Source: Paraburkholderia saeva
Lineage (GTDB): Bacteria > Pseudomonadota > Gammaproteobacteria > Burkholderiales > Burkholderiaceae
Direction: 5' to 3'
Assembly: GCF_907164555.1 (NCBI RefSeq)
Contig: NZ_CAJQZC010000002.1
Coordinates: 62,001-126,000, forward strand
DNA length: 64,000 bases
Below are positions 55,862-64,000 of this stretch, piece after piece. The notes under the pieces were generated by a model, which made no database searches, was not told where the DNA came from, and saw only the letters and a program-made list of their open reading frames with translations. Position 1 is the first letter of the stretch, and the number at the start of each line of letters is the position of its first letter. The position numbers and the translations under genes are program-made.

Positions 55862-56209
55862 ATGAAAAACGCTATTTTTCGTCGGGCTTTGGGGGTTTGT
55901 TTTGGGGGCGCTGCTTTTCTGTCGGCGATCGCTTTTGGAGTCCCGGCCGCTCACGCGCAGGATGCCAATGCGGTCGTGATCAAGAATTTTATGTTCGAGC
56001 CGATGGCGATGACCGTTAAGGCCGGGTCGACGGTGACGTGGAAGAACCTGGACGGGGAACCGCATACGGTTGTGAACGACGCTGGCATCTTCCGCTCGGC
56101 AGCGCTCGATCAGAACGATACGTACCAGTTCAAGTTTGATAAGCCCGGCGTTTATAAGGTGTTCTGCGGGATTCACCCGAATATGAAGGAGGTTATTACG
56201 GTGCAGTAG
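55862..56209 (+). CDS. Cupredoxin (amicyanin/plastocyanin-like)
   Basis: A 115-residue periplasmic copper protein from ATG 55862. The signal peptide ends at AHAQD. Type 1 copper ligands are visible: His in LDGEPHTVVND, then Cys, His and Met in VFCGIHPNMKEVITV, the C-x-x-x-H-x-x-M spacing of amicyanin-like proteins. It follows the metallophosphoesterase in the same operon. Electron transfer or copper handling is likely; the partner is unknown. Confidence 0.9.
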   Translation: MKNAIFRRALGVCFGGAAFLSAIAFGVPAAHAQDANAVVIKNFMFEPMAMTVKAGSTVTWKNLDGEPHTVVNDAGIFRSAALDQNDTYQFKFDKPGVYKVFCGIHPNMKEVITVQ

Positions 56210-56437
56210 CGGAGCGGAGGCCGTAGCCAATCCTGAGAACATCGTCTCGCCGTGACATGTTTTTGGTGCCGGGACCTGTCGTCGTATAGGCCAGGTCGAC
56301 GATTTTCTTGCTGCCCGACCACAGCGTGATCTCGTTCAGATAGAGCGCCTCACCAGCAGGAGTGAGTGGCGAAGCAGCCTGCGCGGAAACGGAGAGTGAA
56401 CCGGTTGCTGGCAGACTCGACGCGCGCAGACTGCCAC
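56196..56437 (-). other. Possible remnant of a carbohydrate-active enzyme
   Basis: Between the cupredoxin and mutarotase genes a minus-strand frame reads SPLTPAGEALYLNEITLWSG. The LNE-x-TLWSG pattern recalls the start of GH95 alpha-L-fucosidases, which would fit an L-fucose locus, but the sequence after it (KKIVDLAYTTTGPG) does not. The start overlaps the mutarotase gene, so no intact gene is supported. It is treated as a possible remnant. Confidence 0.2.
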
Positions 56438-56779
56438 TTACGGTTGCCGCGACAAATCGAAGACGAGTGCCGCTTCGACCCATTTCTCACCGGGTGGAGT
56501 CCATGGCGTTGGGGCCTGGAACTTCCACATCAGACTCTGCCATTTCGTCAGCACAGGATCGTTTGCTTCAGCATCCGCAACGCGCTGATCGCTGAAGATC
56601 GAGTCATCTGTCTCCATCAGCATGCATAGCCGGGTGCCCAAACGAAAAATTTCCATCCGTGTGATGCCCTGAGTGCGGAGATGATTCGCCACCTCCGGCC
56701 AGATCTCGCGATGCATGGCCTCGTACTCGGCAATCAGGTCCGGGGAATCCTTAAGATCCAGCATCAGACAACGTCTCAT
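56438..56779 (-). CDS. L-rhamnose/L-fucose mutarotase family protein
   Basis: A 113-residue protein from ATG 56779, with GGAG six bases upstream. MRRCLMLDLKDSPDLIAEYE, MHREIWPEVANHLRTQGITR and MEIFRLGTRLCMLMET match the RhaM-type mutarotase fold (ferredoxin-like dimer with His and Tyr/Trp in the site). It interconverts sugar anomers. In this operon the substrate is probably L-fucose rather than rhamnose, inferred from the other genes. It is the last gene of the operon. Confidence 0.88.
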   Translation of the reverse strand: MRRCLMLDLKDSPDLIAEYEAMHREIWPEVANHLRTQGITRMEIFRLGTRLCMLMETDDSIFSDQRVADAEANDPVLTKWQSLMWKFQAPTPWTPPGEKWVEAALVFDLSRQP

Positions 56780-56869
56780 CGGGTTCTCCAAAGCGTTTGT
56801 CTTTGCTGCGCGTTTCGTGAGGCTTAGTGCACGGATACTTCCCTGCCGAAACGGCAGCGACCAGAACGG

Positions 56870-57613
56870 CTAATTTGACCAGCCGCCATCGATCAGATGG
56901 ATCTGACCAGTCGTAAACGAAGACTCATCGGACGCGAGATACAAGGCGAGCGCTGCAATCTCCTCGGGCCTGCCCACACGTCCCATTGGCTGACGCGCAA
57001 CGAACGCCGCGTGCACCTCCTCGACACGCTTCCCCTGCGCCTTCGCCTGTTCAGTGACGCGCTGCTGCAGCGATGGCGAATCGACCGTGCCTGGACAAAT
57101 CACGTTGCAACGGATCCCACGGGTGACGAAATCAGCGGCGACCGACTTCGTCAGACCGATCACGGCAGCCTTCGATGCACCATAGACAAAGCGGTTCGGA
57201 ACGCCCTTCACGCTCGATGCCGCCGACGACATGTTGATGATCGAACCGCCGCCGTTCTCCAGCATCGCGGGCAGAAAGGCGCGAATGGTCCGGTACATCG
57301 CCTTCGCGTTGAGGTCAAACGCCAGATCCCAGTCCTCTTCGGTCGTCTCCAGGATAGACCCGGCGTGCACAAAACCAGCGCAGTTAAACAAGGCATCGAG
57401 TGCGCCAAGCTCTTGCGCCAGCCTGTTGACTGCCGCGCTGTCGCGAACGTCGAGCTTGCGCACATCGAACGGTTTTCCGGCCAACGATTCAATGCGAATA
57501 TCGGTCGCGACGACGTGAGCACCCTCCGCAGCGAAGCGTTCGGCTGTCGCGAGCCCGATGCCTTGGGCTGCTGCAGTAATCAATATCTTTTTCCCAGCCA
57601 GTCTCTGTGTCAT
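56870..57613 (-). CDS. SDR, probable 2-keto-3-deoxy-L-fuconate dehydrogenase
   Basis: A 247-residue short-chain dehydrogenase. The cofactor loop is ITAAAQGIGLATAERF, the Asp/Arg in VVATDIRIES suggests NAD, FNCAGFVHAG follows, and the catalytic Ser and Tyr-x-x-x-Lys are in NMSSAASS and FVYGASKAAV. The CPGTVDSPSLQQRV and FVARQPMGRVG segments are shared with KDF dehydrogenases of the oxidative L-fucose pathway. It oxidises 2-keto-3-deoxy-L-fuconate to the 2,4-diketo acid. It lies between lactonase and mutarotase genes in the operon. Confidence 0.87.
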   Translation of the reverse strand: MTQRLAGKKILITAAAQGIGLATAERFAAEGAHVVATDIRIESLAGKPFDVRKLDVRDSAAVNRLAQELGALDALFNCAGFVHAGSILETTEEDWDLAFDLNAKAMYRTIRAFLPAMLENGGGSIINMSSAASSVKGVPNRFVYGASKAAVIGLTKSVAADFVTRGIRCNVICPGTVDSPSLQQRVTEQAKAQGKRVEEVHAAFVARQPMGRVGRPEEIAALALYLASDESSFTTGQIHLIDGGWSN

Positions 57614-57725
57614 CTGTTACGGCTCCAGTCGAAATCGCGGTTAGGCCATCGGTCAGCCTGGCACACGGCCCGGCAGTTCGCCTTCAGGGGCAGTCCAGCG
57701 TCCCGTCACAGTCGTTTCACAAACT

Positions 57726-58556
57726 TCACAAGCGATAGAACGTTCTGGCGTTGGCACCGAAAACCCCATCGCGCTCCGCCTCGGACAGGGACGCAAGCAA
57801 AGTGTTCGCCACCGAATGCCATACCAGGTAGTCGCCGTTCAGGTTGAGTACAGGCCAGTCACTGCCCCATATCAGGCGCGCCGGACCAAAGGCATCCAGC
57901 AGATGATTCACATAAGGCTGCAGGGTCGCTTCCGTCCAGGCGGGTGCGGCTTCGCTTGCCAGGCCCGAAAGTTTGCAATGAATATTCGGCAGGCGCGCGA
58001 GGCGCGTAATGCTGTCGGCCCACGGTCGCCAGCCAGCCTGACCATCGCGAACCGGTGGCTTCGCGCCATGATCGACGACGATGCGCAACGGCGAAAAACG
58101 CGTCGCAAACGTCTCGAGCGCGTCGGCGTGGCGCGCGAAAATCAGCGCGTCAAAGGCGAGGTCATGTGCGAGTAGTGCTTCTACAGCGGGCCCCAGCGCA
58201 GGATCGGCGATCCAGTTGTCATCCGGCAGGTCCTGCAGCATCGGGCGCACGCCCTTGAACTTCGGATCGCGCGCAAGCCCGGCGATTAACGAAGGGGCTT
58301 CAGGTGCGAGCATCGGCACCCAGCCAACCACGCCGCCAATGGACGGCTCACGCGCCGCAAGCGTCAGCAGGTAACGGGTTTCTTCCAGCGTCGGCGCGGC
58401 CTGCACGACGATCGTGCGTTCGATGCCCGCAGCAGCTGTCAGGGGTGCCAGATCCGGTGGCAGGAAGTCGCGCCACAGCGGGCCCAGTTCGGGCGTGAGC
58501 CACCCGTAGTCGCCGCGGCTGCGTTGCCAGAAATGCTGATGCGCATCGATCTTCAT
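57726..58556 (-). CDS. Amidohydrolase-family L-fuconolactonase
   Basis: A 276-residue enzyme from ATG 58556. MKIDAHQHFWQRSRGDYGWL at the start (HxH) and LIWGSDWPVLNLNGDY near the end are characteristic of the COG3618 TIM-barrel lactonases; VVDHGAKPPV contributes another His. This group includes L-fucono-1,5-lactonase, L-rhamnonolactonase and galactarolactonase; the operon favours fuconolactone. Its start overlaps the stop of the aldo/keto reductase (ATGA). Confidence 0.87.
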   Translation of the reverse strand: MKIDAHQHFWQRSRGDYGWLTPELGPLWRDFLPPDLAPLTAAAGIERTIVVQAAPTLEETRYLLTLAAREPSIGGVVGWVPMLAPEAPSLIAGLARDPKFKGVRPMLQDLPDDNWIADPALGPAVEALLAHDLAFDALIFARHADALETFATRFSPLRIVVDHGAKPPVRDGQAGWRPWADSITRLARLPNIHCKLSGLASEAAPAWTEATLQPYVNHLLDAFGPARLIWGSDWPVLNLNGDYLVWHSVANTLLASLSEAERDGVFGANARTFYRL

Positions 58557-59680
58557 GACCGCTCCGCTGCGAGCTCGCGAACATGTGCTGCCGCCGCGCA
58601 CGCGCCCGGCACCGGCGCCCATTGATCGATCAAACCAAGTGCTTTCAGCTCGCCCCAGAACGCGGGCGGAATCGGGAGCGCAAAGCCACGTGCGTTATCG
58701 ATCATTTCGTCTGGCGAACGCGCGCCCGTCACGATGCTTTTCACTGCCGGATGTGCATACGGAAACTGTAACGCGGCAGCGCTTAGCGGTATGCCGAACC
58801 TGTCGCACACCGCGACCAGACGCTCGACGCGCGTCACAATCTCCCGCGGCGCGCTCCCGTAGTTAAACGCGGGTTGCGCGCCGTCTGGACCGTGTGCCGG
58901 AGCGCCGCGTCCGCGCGCGAGAATGCCCGAATTGAACGCACCGCCGATCAGCACGCCGACGCCGCGCGCCTCGCAGACCGGCAGCAGATCGGTGAGGACA
59001 GCCTGCTCCAGCAGCGTGTACCGTCCCGCGAGCAGCGCGCAGTCGAGATCGAATTCGCGCAATGCATCGACGATCGCCGCACTCTCGTTCACGCCCAATC
59101 CCACTGCGCGAACGACGCCCGCCGAGCGCAATTCATCCAGCGCCTTGAATCCGCTGTCCGAGAGTTGTCGCCAGTAATGTGCTGCTGTCTCCGGTTCGTG
59201 ACCGTGCGTATAGCTGCCGATGTCGTGCACCAGCAGGACATCGACGCGTGCCATTCCGAGGCGTTGCAAACTGTCTTCGAACGAACGGAGTATGGCGTCA
59301 CGCGTGTAGTCGAAGCGCACCGTGAACGGAAACGGATTCGACCAGCCGCCCGGCAAGACGGCTGCGCCACCCGCGTGGGCAGGTGTCAGCATGCGCCCCG
59401 CTTTCGTCGATAGCACGAATTCGTCGCGGTTGCGATCTGAGAGCGCGGCGCCCAGCCGGTGTTCGCCCTTCGTATAACCGTAGAACGGCGCCGTATCGAA
59501 GTAACGCACGCCGGCGTCCCAGGCTGCGTCGACCGTGGCGAGCGCCTGCACGTGGGTCACATCGCGATACATGCCGGCGATGCCCGCCGACCCGAAGCCG
59601 AGCGCGCTGAACTGCAGCGGTGTGGCCGGCTCGCGCACGGCCGCCGCTACGTCTCCCGCGGGCTGTGCGCGATCCATCAT
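58553..59680 (-). CDS. Aldo/keto reductase, probable L-fucose dehydrogenase
   Basis: A ~375-residue aldo/keto reductase starting at ATG 59680 (or 59677); the long frame further upstream is an artefact. SALGFGSAGIAGMYRDV, VRYFDTAPFYGYTKGEHRLG (catalytic Asp and Tyr), FVLSTKAGRML (Lys) and VDVLLVHDIG (His) are the family residues. This length and pattern match NAD(P)-dependent L-fucose/D-threo-aldose dehydrogenases that form the 1,5-lactone. Its start overlaps the dehydratase stop and its stop overlaps the lactonase start, so the three are tightly coupled. Confidence 0.87.
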   Translation of the reverse strand: MMDRAQPAGDVAAAVREPATPLQFSALGFGSAGIAGMYRDVTHVQALATVDAAWDAGVRYFDTAPFYGYTKGEHRLGAALSDRNRDEFVLSTKAGRMLTPAHAGGAAVLPGGWSNPFPFTVRFDYTRDAILRSFEDSLQRLGMARVDVLLVHDIGSYTHGHEPETAAHYWRQLSDSGFKALDELRSAGVVRAVGLGVNESAAIVDALREFDLDCALLAGRYTLLEQAVLTDLLPVCEARGVGVLIGGAFNSGILARGRGAPAHGPDGAQPAFNYGSAPREIVTRVERLVAVCDRFGIPLSAAALQFPYAHPAVKSIVTGARSPDEMIDNARGFALPIPPAFWGELKALGLIDQWAPVPGACAAAAHVRELAAERS

Positions 59681-60813
59681 CCGCCTCCGGCCGCGACACG
59701 CGCGATGGGCGTACCAATCGTCTTGTGCACGTGCTGGCTTGCGCGGATCACATCCCAGTCCCAATCGATGCCAAGACCGGGCTCGTCCGGCGCGACCGCA
59801 TACCCCTCCTCGATCTTCACACGCGAACCCGTGAGCGTGTCGATCTGCGGGATATATTCGACCCATGCGGAGTTCGGCACCGCAGCACACAGGCTCACGT
59901 GCAGTTCCATCAGGAAATGCGGGCAGATTGCAATGTTCATGGCTTCGGCAAAATGGGCAATCTTCAGCCACGGTGTGATGCCACCGACGCGCGCCACGTC
60001 TGCCTGTACGATTGAGCAGGCATCCGCCTTCATATACTCGGCGAACTGCGCCGGGTGATACATCGATTCCCCCACCGCGACCGGCACCGTCGTGCTCGCG
60101 CTCAGTTGCCGGTGGCCAGCGATGTTCTCGGCGGGCAGCGGTTCTTCCAGCCATGCGAGGTGCAGCGGTTCGAACGCGTGCGCTCGACGCAGCGCCTCCG
60201 AGAGCGTGAACCCCTGGTTCGCGTCGACCATCAACTCGAAGCTGTCGCCCACCGCTTCCCGCACGGCCGCAAGTCGTCGCACGTCTTCGGAGAGATGCGG
60301 GCGTCCGACCTTCATCTTTGCGCCGCTGAATCCGGACTGCTGTGCCTGCAGGGTCTGCTCGACAAGCTCGCTCTCCGACAGATGCAGCCAGCCGCCTTCA
60401 GTCGTATAAGTACGCACGCGCGGCTTCGCGCCGCCCGCGGCAACCCACAGCGGCAGGCCGGCCACACGCGTATTGCGATCCCACAGCGCGGTGTCGATCG
60501 CGGCCAGCGCGAGGCTCGTAATCGCGCCGACAGCGGTCGCGTGCGTGTGATAGAAAAGATGCCGCCAGATCGCTTCATATTCCGCGGGATTGCGGCCGAC
60601 AAGCTGCGGCGCCAGATGGTCGTGCAGCAACGCGACGATCGACGAGCCGCCCGTGCCGATCGTGTACGTGTAGCCCGTGCCCGTGCTGCCGTCACTGCAA
60701 CGGATCGTGACCAGCACCGTTTCCTGAACGACAAAAGACTGGATGGCGTCCGTGCGCCGGACCTTCGGCTGAAGGTCGACCTGCCGGATTTCCACGGTTT
60801 CGATGAGGGTCAT
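59677..60813 (-). CDS. Enolase-superfamily dehydratase, probable L-fuconate dehydratase
   Basis: A 378-residue mandelate racemase/muconate lactonizing-type enzyme. GFSGAKMKVGRPHLSEDVRR holds the catalytic KxK, metal ligands are in MVDANQGFTLSEA (Asp), WLEEPLPAEN (Glu) and PVAVGESMY (Glu), and NIAICPHFLMELH supplies the His base. It would convert L-fuconate to 2-keto-3-deoxy-L-fuconate. It is shorter than the well-studied ~430-residue L-fuconate dehydratase, so another acid sugar cannot be excluded. Six bp after the permease gene. Confidence 0.82.
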   Translation of the reverse strand: MTLIETVEIRQVDLQPKVRRTDAIQSFVVQETVLVTIRCSDGSTGTGYTYTIGTGGSSIVALLHDHLAPQLVGRNPAEYEAIWRHLFYHTHATAVGAITSLALAAIDTALWDRNTRVAGLPLWVAAGGAKPRVRTYTTEGGWLHLSESELVEQTLQAQQSGFSGAKMKVGRPHLSEDVRRLAAVREAVGDSFELMVDANQGFTLSEALRRAHAFEPLHLAWLEEPLPAENIAGHRQLSASTTVPVAVGESMYHPAQFAEYMKADACSIVQADVARVGGITPWLKIAHFAEAMNIAICPHFLMELHVSLCAAVPNSAWVEYIPQIDTLTGSRVKIEEGYAVAPDEPGLGIDWDWDVIRASQHVHKTIGTPIARVAAGGG

Positions 60814-60819
60814 GTTGTT

Positions 60820-61701
60820 CTATCCTTTGACGCCGCCAAGCGTGAGACCTGCAATCAGGTGTTTCTGAACGATGAACGTGAGGATGATGGCCGGGATAAT
60901 GATGATCACGGCCATCGTGCACATGCCGGCCCAGTCCACCGTGAACTGCGCGGTAAAGTCCATCAAGCCGACAGGCAGGGTTTTGGTATCGGGGCTGCGG
61001 CACAGTTGCGACGCCAGCGCGAACTCGTTCCAGCTGGTCAGAAACGCAAAGATCGCAGCCGACGCCACGCCCGAGCGGGCGAGCGGCAGCTCGATATGCC
61101 AGAACGCCTGCCAGCGGCTGCAGCCGTCGATCTGGGCGGCCTCCGCGAGTTCCGCCGGCACTTCCCGAAAGAACCCGTCGATCAGCCAGACCGTGAACGG
61201 CACGTTCATCGCGAGGTAGACGATGATCACGCCGATATGCGTGTCGAGCAGTCCCGTCCATGCCCAGAGCATGAAGACCGGCAGCGAGAGCGCGATGCCC
61301 GGAATCGCACGCGTGAGCATCAGCACCACGAACAGCAGTTTTTTGTGGCGGAACTCGAAGCGTGCAAACGCGTAACCCCCTGCCACCCCCACCACGATCG
61401 CGGCGATCGTGCTCGCCAGAGAAATCACCACCGAATTCACGAAGTACTGACGAATCGGCAGCGACGCCATCTCGCCAAAGCCGAATACGTTGCGGAAGTT
61501 GTCGAGCGTATAACTGCTGGCATCGAGCAGCGGCTGGTTCGACAGGATCGCGACATTCGAGCGGAAGGCGTTGAGCATGACCCAAAGGCCCGGCAGGCAG
61601 ATAACCGCCATCACGACGAAGACTGCGAGCCACAACGCACCCCGTTTCAACGGTGCTCGCAGTGAATCGAATGTGGATTCGTGGTTTAAAGTCGTGCTCA
61701 T
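60820..61701 (-). CDS. ABC sugar transporter permease (MalG-type)
   Basis: A 293-residue inner-membrane protein from ATG 61701. It has six helices and the EAA loop (LAEAAQIDGCSRWQAFWHIE) that contacts the ATPase. The second of two permeases, typical of MalG-type subunits in CUT1 importers. It starts 4 bp after the first permease gene and ends 6 bp before the dehydratase, so it is in one operon with the catabolic genes. Fucose uptake is inferred from context. Confidence 0.92.
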   Translation of the reverse strand: MSTTLNHESTFDSLRAPLKRGALWLAVFVVMAVICLPGLWVMLNAFRSNVAILSNQPLLDASSYTLDNFRNVFGFGEMASLPIRQYFVNSVVISLASTIAAIVVGVAGGYAFARFEFRHKKLLFVVLMLTRAIPGIALSLPVFMLWAWTGLLDTHIGVIIVYLAMNVPFTVWLIDGFFREVPAELAEAAQIDGCSRWQAFWHIELPLARSGVASAAIFAFLTSWNEFALASQLCRSPDTKTLPVGLMDFTAQFTVDWAGMCTMAVIIIIPAIILTFIVQKHLIAGLTLGGVKG

Positions 61702-61705
61702 GATG

Positions 61706-62647
61706 TCAGGCCGGCCCCATGTGTTTGCGCGCCGCATTGAGCTTGCGGAAGAAGTACAGCGTGAACAGCACCGATACCAGCACGGACACATAGCCGATGG
61801 CATTCGCATAACCCATGCGCGAATCGTCGTAGGCGATGCGGCCTACCATCGTCCAGAGCAGTTCGGTACGGCCGCCCGGGCCGCCGTTCGTCATGATGCG
61901 CACGATGTCGTAAGCCCGGCCGACATCCAGCGAGCGGATCGTCATCGCGATGTAGATGAACGGCATCAGGTAGGGCAGCGTCACGTAGCGGAACGTTTGC
62001 CACGGCGTGCAGCCGTCGACTTTGGACGCTTCGATCGGATCCTTCGGTAACGCCATGAGGCCGGCAAGCAGAATCACGGCGAACACCGGCGTCGAATTCC
62101 ACACCTCCGCCGCGACAAGCGAAGCAAGCGCCGATTGCGCGTCGACCAGAAACGGAATCGTGCTCTTCAACCCGAATACCGTTTGCAGTAGATGATTGAC
62201 GACGCCCGTGCTGTCGTTAAGCATGAACTTGAACTGAAAGCCGACCAGCACCGGCGAAAACATCATCGGGAACATCATGATGGTGCGCAGCGCGCGCTGG
62301 CCTTTCACAACCTGGTTGAGCAGCAGCGCGATTCCAAGGCCCAGCAGCAGTTCCAGGTTCAGCGCGATTGTCAGGAACAGCACCGTACGCCCGAACGCGG
62401 CCCAAAAATCCCCGTTCGCAAACGCGCGCAGATAGTTGCGCAGGCCGACGAGATTCCAGATCGAGTCCGGATCGATGAGCCGGTACGCGGTGAAACTCGT
62501 GTAGAGCGAGAACAGCAGCGGCAGCACAACCACGATCGCCACCGAGAAAAACGCCGGCAGCAGAAGCTTGAAAGGCACGCCCAGGCTTTGATTCAGGGCC
62601 GACTCAAGACATGGTGCGGCTGGCGAATAGCGGATATTGAATCGCAT
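61706..62647 (-). CDS. ABC sugar transporter permease (MalF-type)
   Basis: A 313-residue inner-membrane protein. Features: LLPAFFSVAIVVVLPLLFSL in helix 1, SFTAYRLIDPD, and the EAA loop with IEASKVDGCTPWQTFRYVTL; MTNGGPGGRTELLWTMVGRI is typical of MalF-type permeases. It pairs with the second permease to form the channel. The ATG 62647 is not preceded by a strong ribosome site, so the true start may be slightly internal. Confidence 0.9.
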   Translation of the reverse strand: MRFNIRYSPAAPCLESALNQSLGVPFKLLLPAFFSVAIVVVLPLLFSLYTSFTAYRLIDPDSIWNLVGLRNYLRAFANGDFWAAFGRTVLFLTIALNLELLLGLGIALLLNQVVKGQRALRTIMMFPMMFSPVLVGFQFKFMLNDSTGVVNHLLQTVFGLKSTIPFLVDAQSALASLVAAEVWNSTPVFAVILLAGLMALPKDPIEASKVDGCTPWQTFRYVTLPYLMPFIYIAMTIRSLDVGRAYDIVRIMTNGGPGGRTELLWTMVGRIAYDDSRMGYANAIGYVSVLVSVLFTLYFFRKLNAARKHMGPA

Positions 62648-62731
62648 ATTGGAGCGCGTATAAGAGCATGTTGGAGCAGGGAAAGCGGACCGACTACATG
62701 GCGCGGCACGTCGGCCGCGCCGTGCATGTCA

Positions 62732-64000
62732 CTAGTTGGAAGCGTCCTGCATGATGTCGGAAACTTTCTTCGCCGCATCGTCAAGCGCCTGCTGGGACGA
62801 TTTGTCGCCGATCAGCGCCTTCTGCAGTTCCGGCCACAGCGCATTGGAGATCTCGTCCCATTGCTGGATCCGCGGAGGCGTAAAGGCATCCTGCCGGGCC
62901 GCGGTGCTGAACACCGACATGGCGTGCGCCATATACGTGTCCTGTTTCGCCTCGAACTCCTTCACGACCGCTTGCTGCGCGTCGGTGCGCGACGGAATCG
63001 ACCCGAGCCGCGCCTCCACCATCTGCGAATCGAAGCTGGTCAGGAACTGGACGAAGCTCGCCGCGACTTCCGGACGGTCACAGGTCTTCGTGATCGAGAA
63101 GCTATGCGAGCCTGACCAGCCCGGGCGCTTGCTGGCCATGCCGAGCGGCGCGGGCACCACGCCGACCTTGCCGGCCAGTTTCGAGGTCTTCGGATCGTTG
63201 TAGAACGAAGCGAAGCCTGGCCAGTCGAGGTCCAGCGCAACTTTGCCTGCAGCGAAATTGTTGCCGAGATCGTCCCAGACGTAGCTCGGCACGCCCTTGG
63301 GTACGGCTCCGGCCTTGTACAGATCCACGAACCAGTTCAGCGTCTTGACGCCGATAGGCGAGTTGAATGCCGGCTGGTTTTTTCCGTCCAGCAACTGCCC
63401 GCCATTGGCGACCAGCAGCGAGTAGAACGTGCCGGTGATCGCTTCGTCCTTGCCGGGGAATTGCGTGCCGTAAAAGTTCGGCGCTTTGGTGAAGAACTTC
63501 GCCTGTTGCGTGAATTCGGCGTAGTTCTTCGGCGGCGCGAGCGGCGCTCCGAACTGCTTCTGATAGGCGCTCTGGTTGGCAGGGTCGTCGTAGGCCGTCT
63601 TGTTGTAATAGAGCGCCTCGATGTCGACCGAGCGCGGGATCTGCACCAGATGTCCCTTAATCTCCGACTGCTTGAGCAGGCTCGGCGAGAACGCGGCCAG
63701 GTAACTGGCCGGGAACAGGCTCTTCAGATCACGGAAAATCGGATACTGTGCCGAGAAATTCGTGTGGTTGGACGACACGCAATAGTCGACGTGACCGGAG
63801 GCGATGTCCTGTTTCAGTTCGCGATCGAGTTCGAAATGGCTCTTGCGGGAGATTATCTCGACTTTCGCGCCCGTCTGTTTTTCCCACTGCGGGATCCGCG
63901 TATAGAGCGCCTCGTACTGCACGCCGCCGATCAGCTTGACCCGCAGCGTATAGCCTTTGTATTCGCCGTCAGCATGCGCGAGACCCGACGCGACAACACT
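62732..64000 (-). CDS. ABC sugar transporter substrate-binding protein, 5' end beyond window
   Basis: The frame runs from TAG/TGA at 62732 to the window edge. At the edge the residues VVASGLAHADGEYKGYTLRV look like the end of a signal peptide and the mature N-terminus, so only part of the leader is missing. The body (family 1 extracellular binding protein) includes YTRIPQWEKQTGAKVEIISR, DYCVSSNHTNFSAQYPIFRD, IPRSVDIEALYYNKTAY and GKVALDLDWPGFASFYNDP. First gene of the operon in this window. Binding of L-fucose or a related sugar is inferred. Confidence 0.9.
   Translation of the reverse strand, partial: SVVASGLAHADGEYKGYTLRVKLIGGVQYEALYTRIPQWEKQTGAKVEIISRKSHFELDRELKQDIASGHVDYCVSSNHTNFSAQYPIFRDLKSLFPASYLAAFSPSLLKQSEIKGHLVQIPRSVDIEALYYNKTAYDDPANQSAYQKQFGAPLAPPKNYAEFTQQAKFFTKAPNFYGTQFPGKDEAITGTFYSLLVANGGQLLDGKNQPAFNSPIGVKTLNWFVDLYKAGAVPKGVPSYVWDDLGNNFAAGKVALDLDWPGFASFYNDPKTSKLAGKVGVVPAPLGMASKRPGWSGSHSFSITKTCDRPEVAASFVQFLTSFDSQMVEARLGSIPSRTDAQQAVVKEFEAKQDTYMAHAMSVFSTAARQDAFTPPRIQQWDEISNALWPELQKALIGDKSSQQALDDAAKKVSDIMQDASN

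Noticed and set aside
60055..61665. 536-codon plus-strand frame opposite dehydratase and permease genes
   Set aside because: It spans two real genes on the other strand and has shadow-like composition.

Overview
The window looks like chromosomal DNA of a GC-rich betaproteobacterium, most likely Paraburkholderia/Burkholderia. This is inferred from gene content (short H-NS-type protein, minCDE, DUF4148 secreted protein, a trxB / ftsK-lolA / rarA-serS block, an oxidative L-fucose pathway) and codon style, not from a database search.

Region 1 (1-9.5 kb) is an accessory block with four DUF1254/DUF1214 proteins in two outward-facing pairs (1-1306 and 1325-2803 on minus; 6594-7952 and 8019-9545 on plus). 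Between them lie a short H-NS-like gene, an AraC-family regulator bracketed by two copies of one ~30-bp motif in inverted orientation, a truncated membrane-protein gene, an outer-membrane transporter-like protein and a DUF4239/bestrophin-like membrane protein.

Region 2 (9.6-22.4 kb) is a composite genomic island. It holds (a) a lone 544-residue protein with a phosphoribosyltransferase-like core; (b) a ribbon-helix-helix-type protein behind four GCCGGC palindromes arranged as a perfect inverted repeat, followed by a KAP-type P-loop NTPase; (c) a P4-like integrated element (15.96-21.26 kb: P4-type tyrosine integrase, DUF3987 primase/helicase-like protein and small phage proteins) whose SSB-like and resolvase-like genes are both broken; and (d) a Doc/Fic toxin with a small antitoxin that apparently starts at ACG. 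The PRTase-like and KAP genes are the best candidates for an undescribed system, possibly anti-phage.

Region 3 (22.5-56.2 kb) is mostly core genome: TonB-like lipoprotein, MHS-family transporter, small lipoproteins, heptosyltransferase, ClC channel, minC-minD-minE, GNAT, methionine aminopeptidase, DUF2817 hydrolase, GGDEF-EAL protein, tRNA-Ser(CGA), serS, rarA, an NCS1 permease / agmatinase-family ureohydrolase / LysR module, lolA, ftsK, trxB, an Smr-domain protein, a TRIC-type channel, a CusRS-like two-component system, an alpha/beta hydrolase, a DUF4148 protein, a cytochrome-like membrane anchor, and a metallophosphoesterase-cupredoxin pair.

Region 4 (56.4-64 kb) is a leftward L-fucose-type catabolic operon. 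A sugar-binding protein and two ABC permeases import the sugar; an aldo/keto reductase, a lactonase, an enolase-superfamily dehydratase and an SDR dehydrogenase act in that order, and a mutarotase supplies the right anomer. The ABC ATPase and the final hydrolase of the pathway are not in the window.
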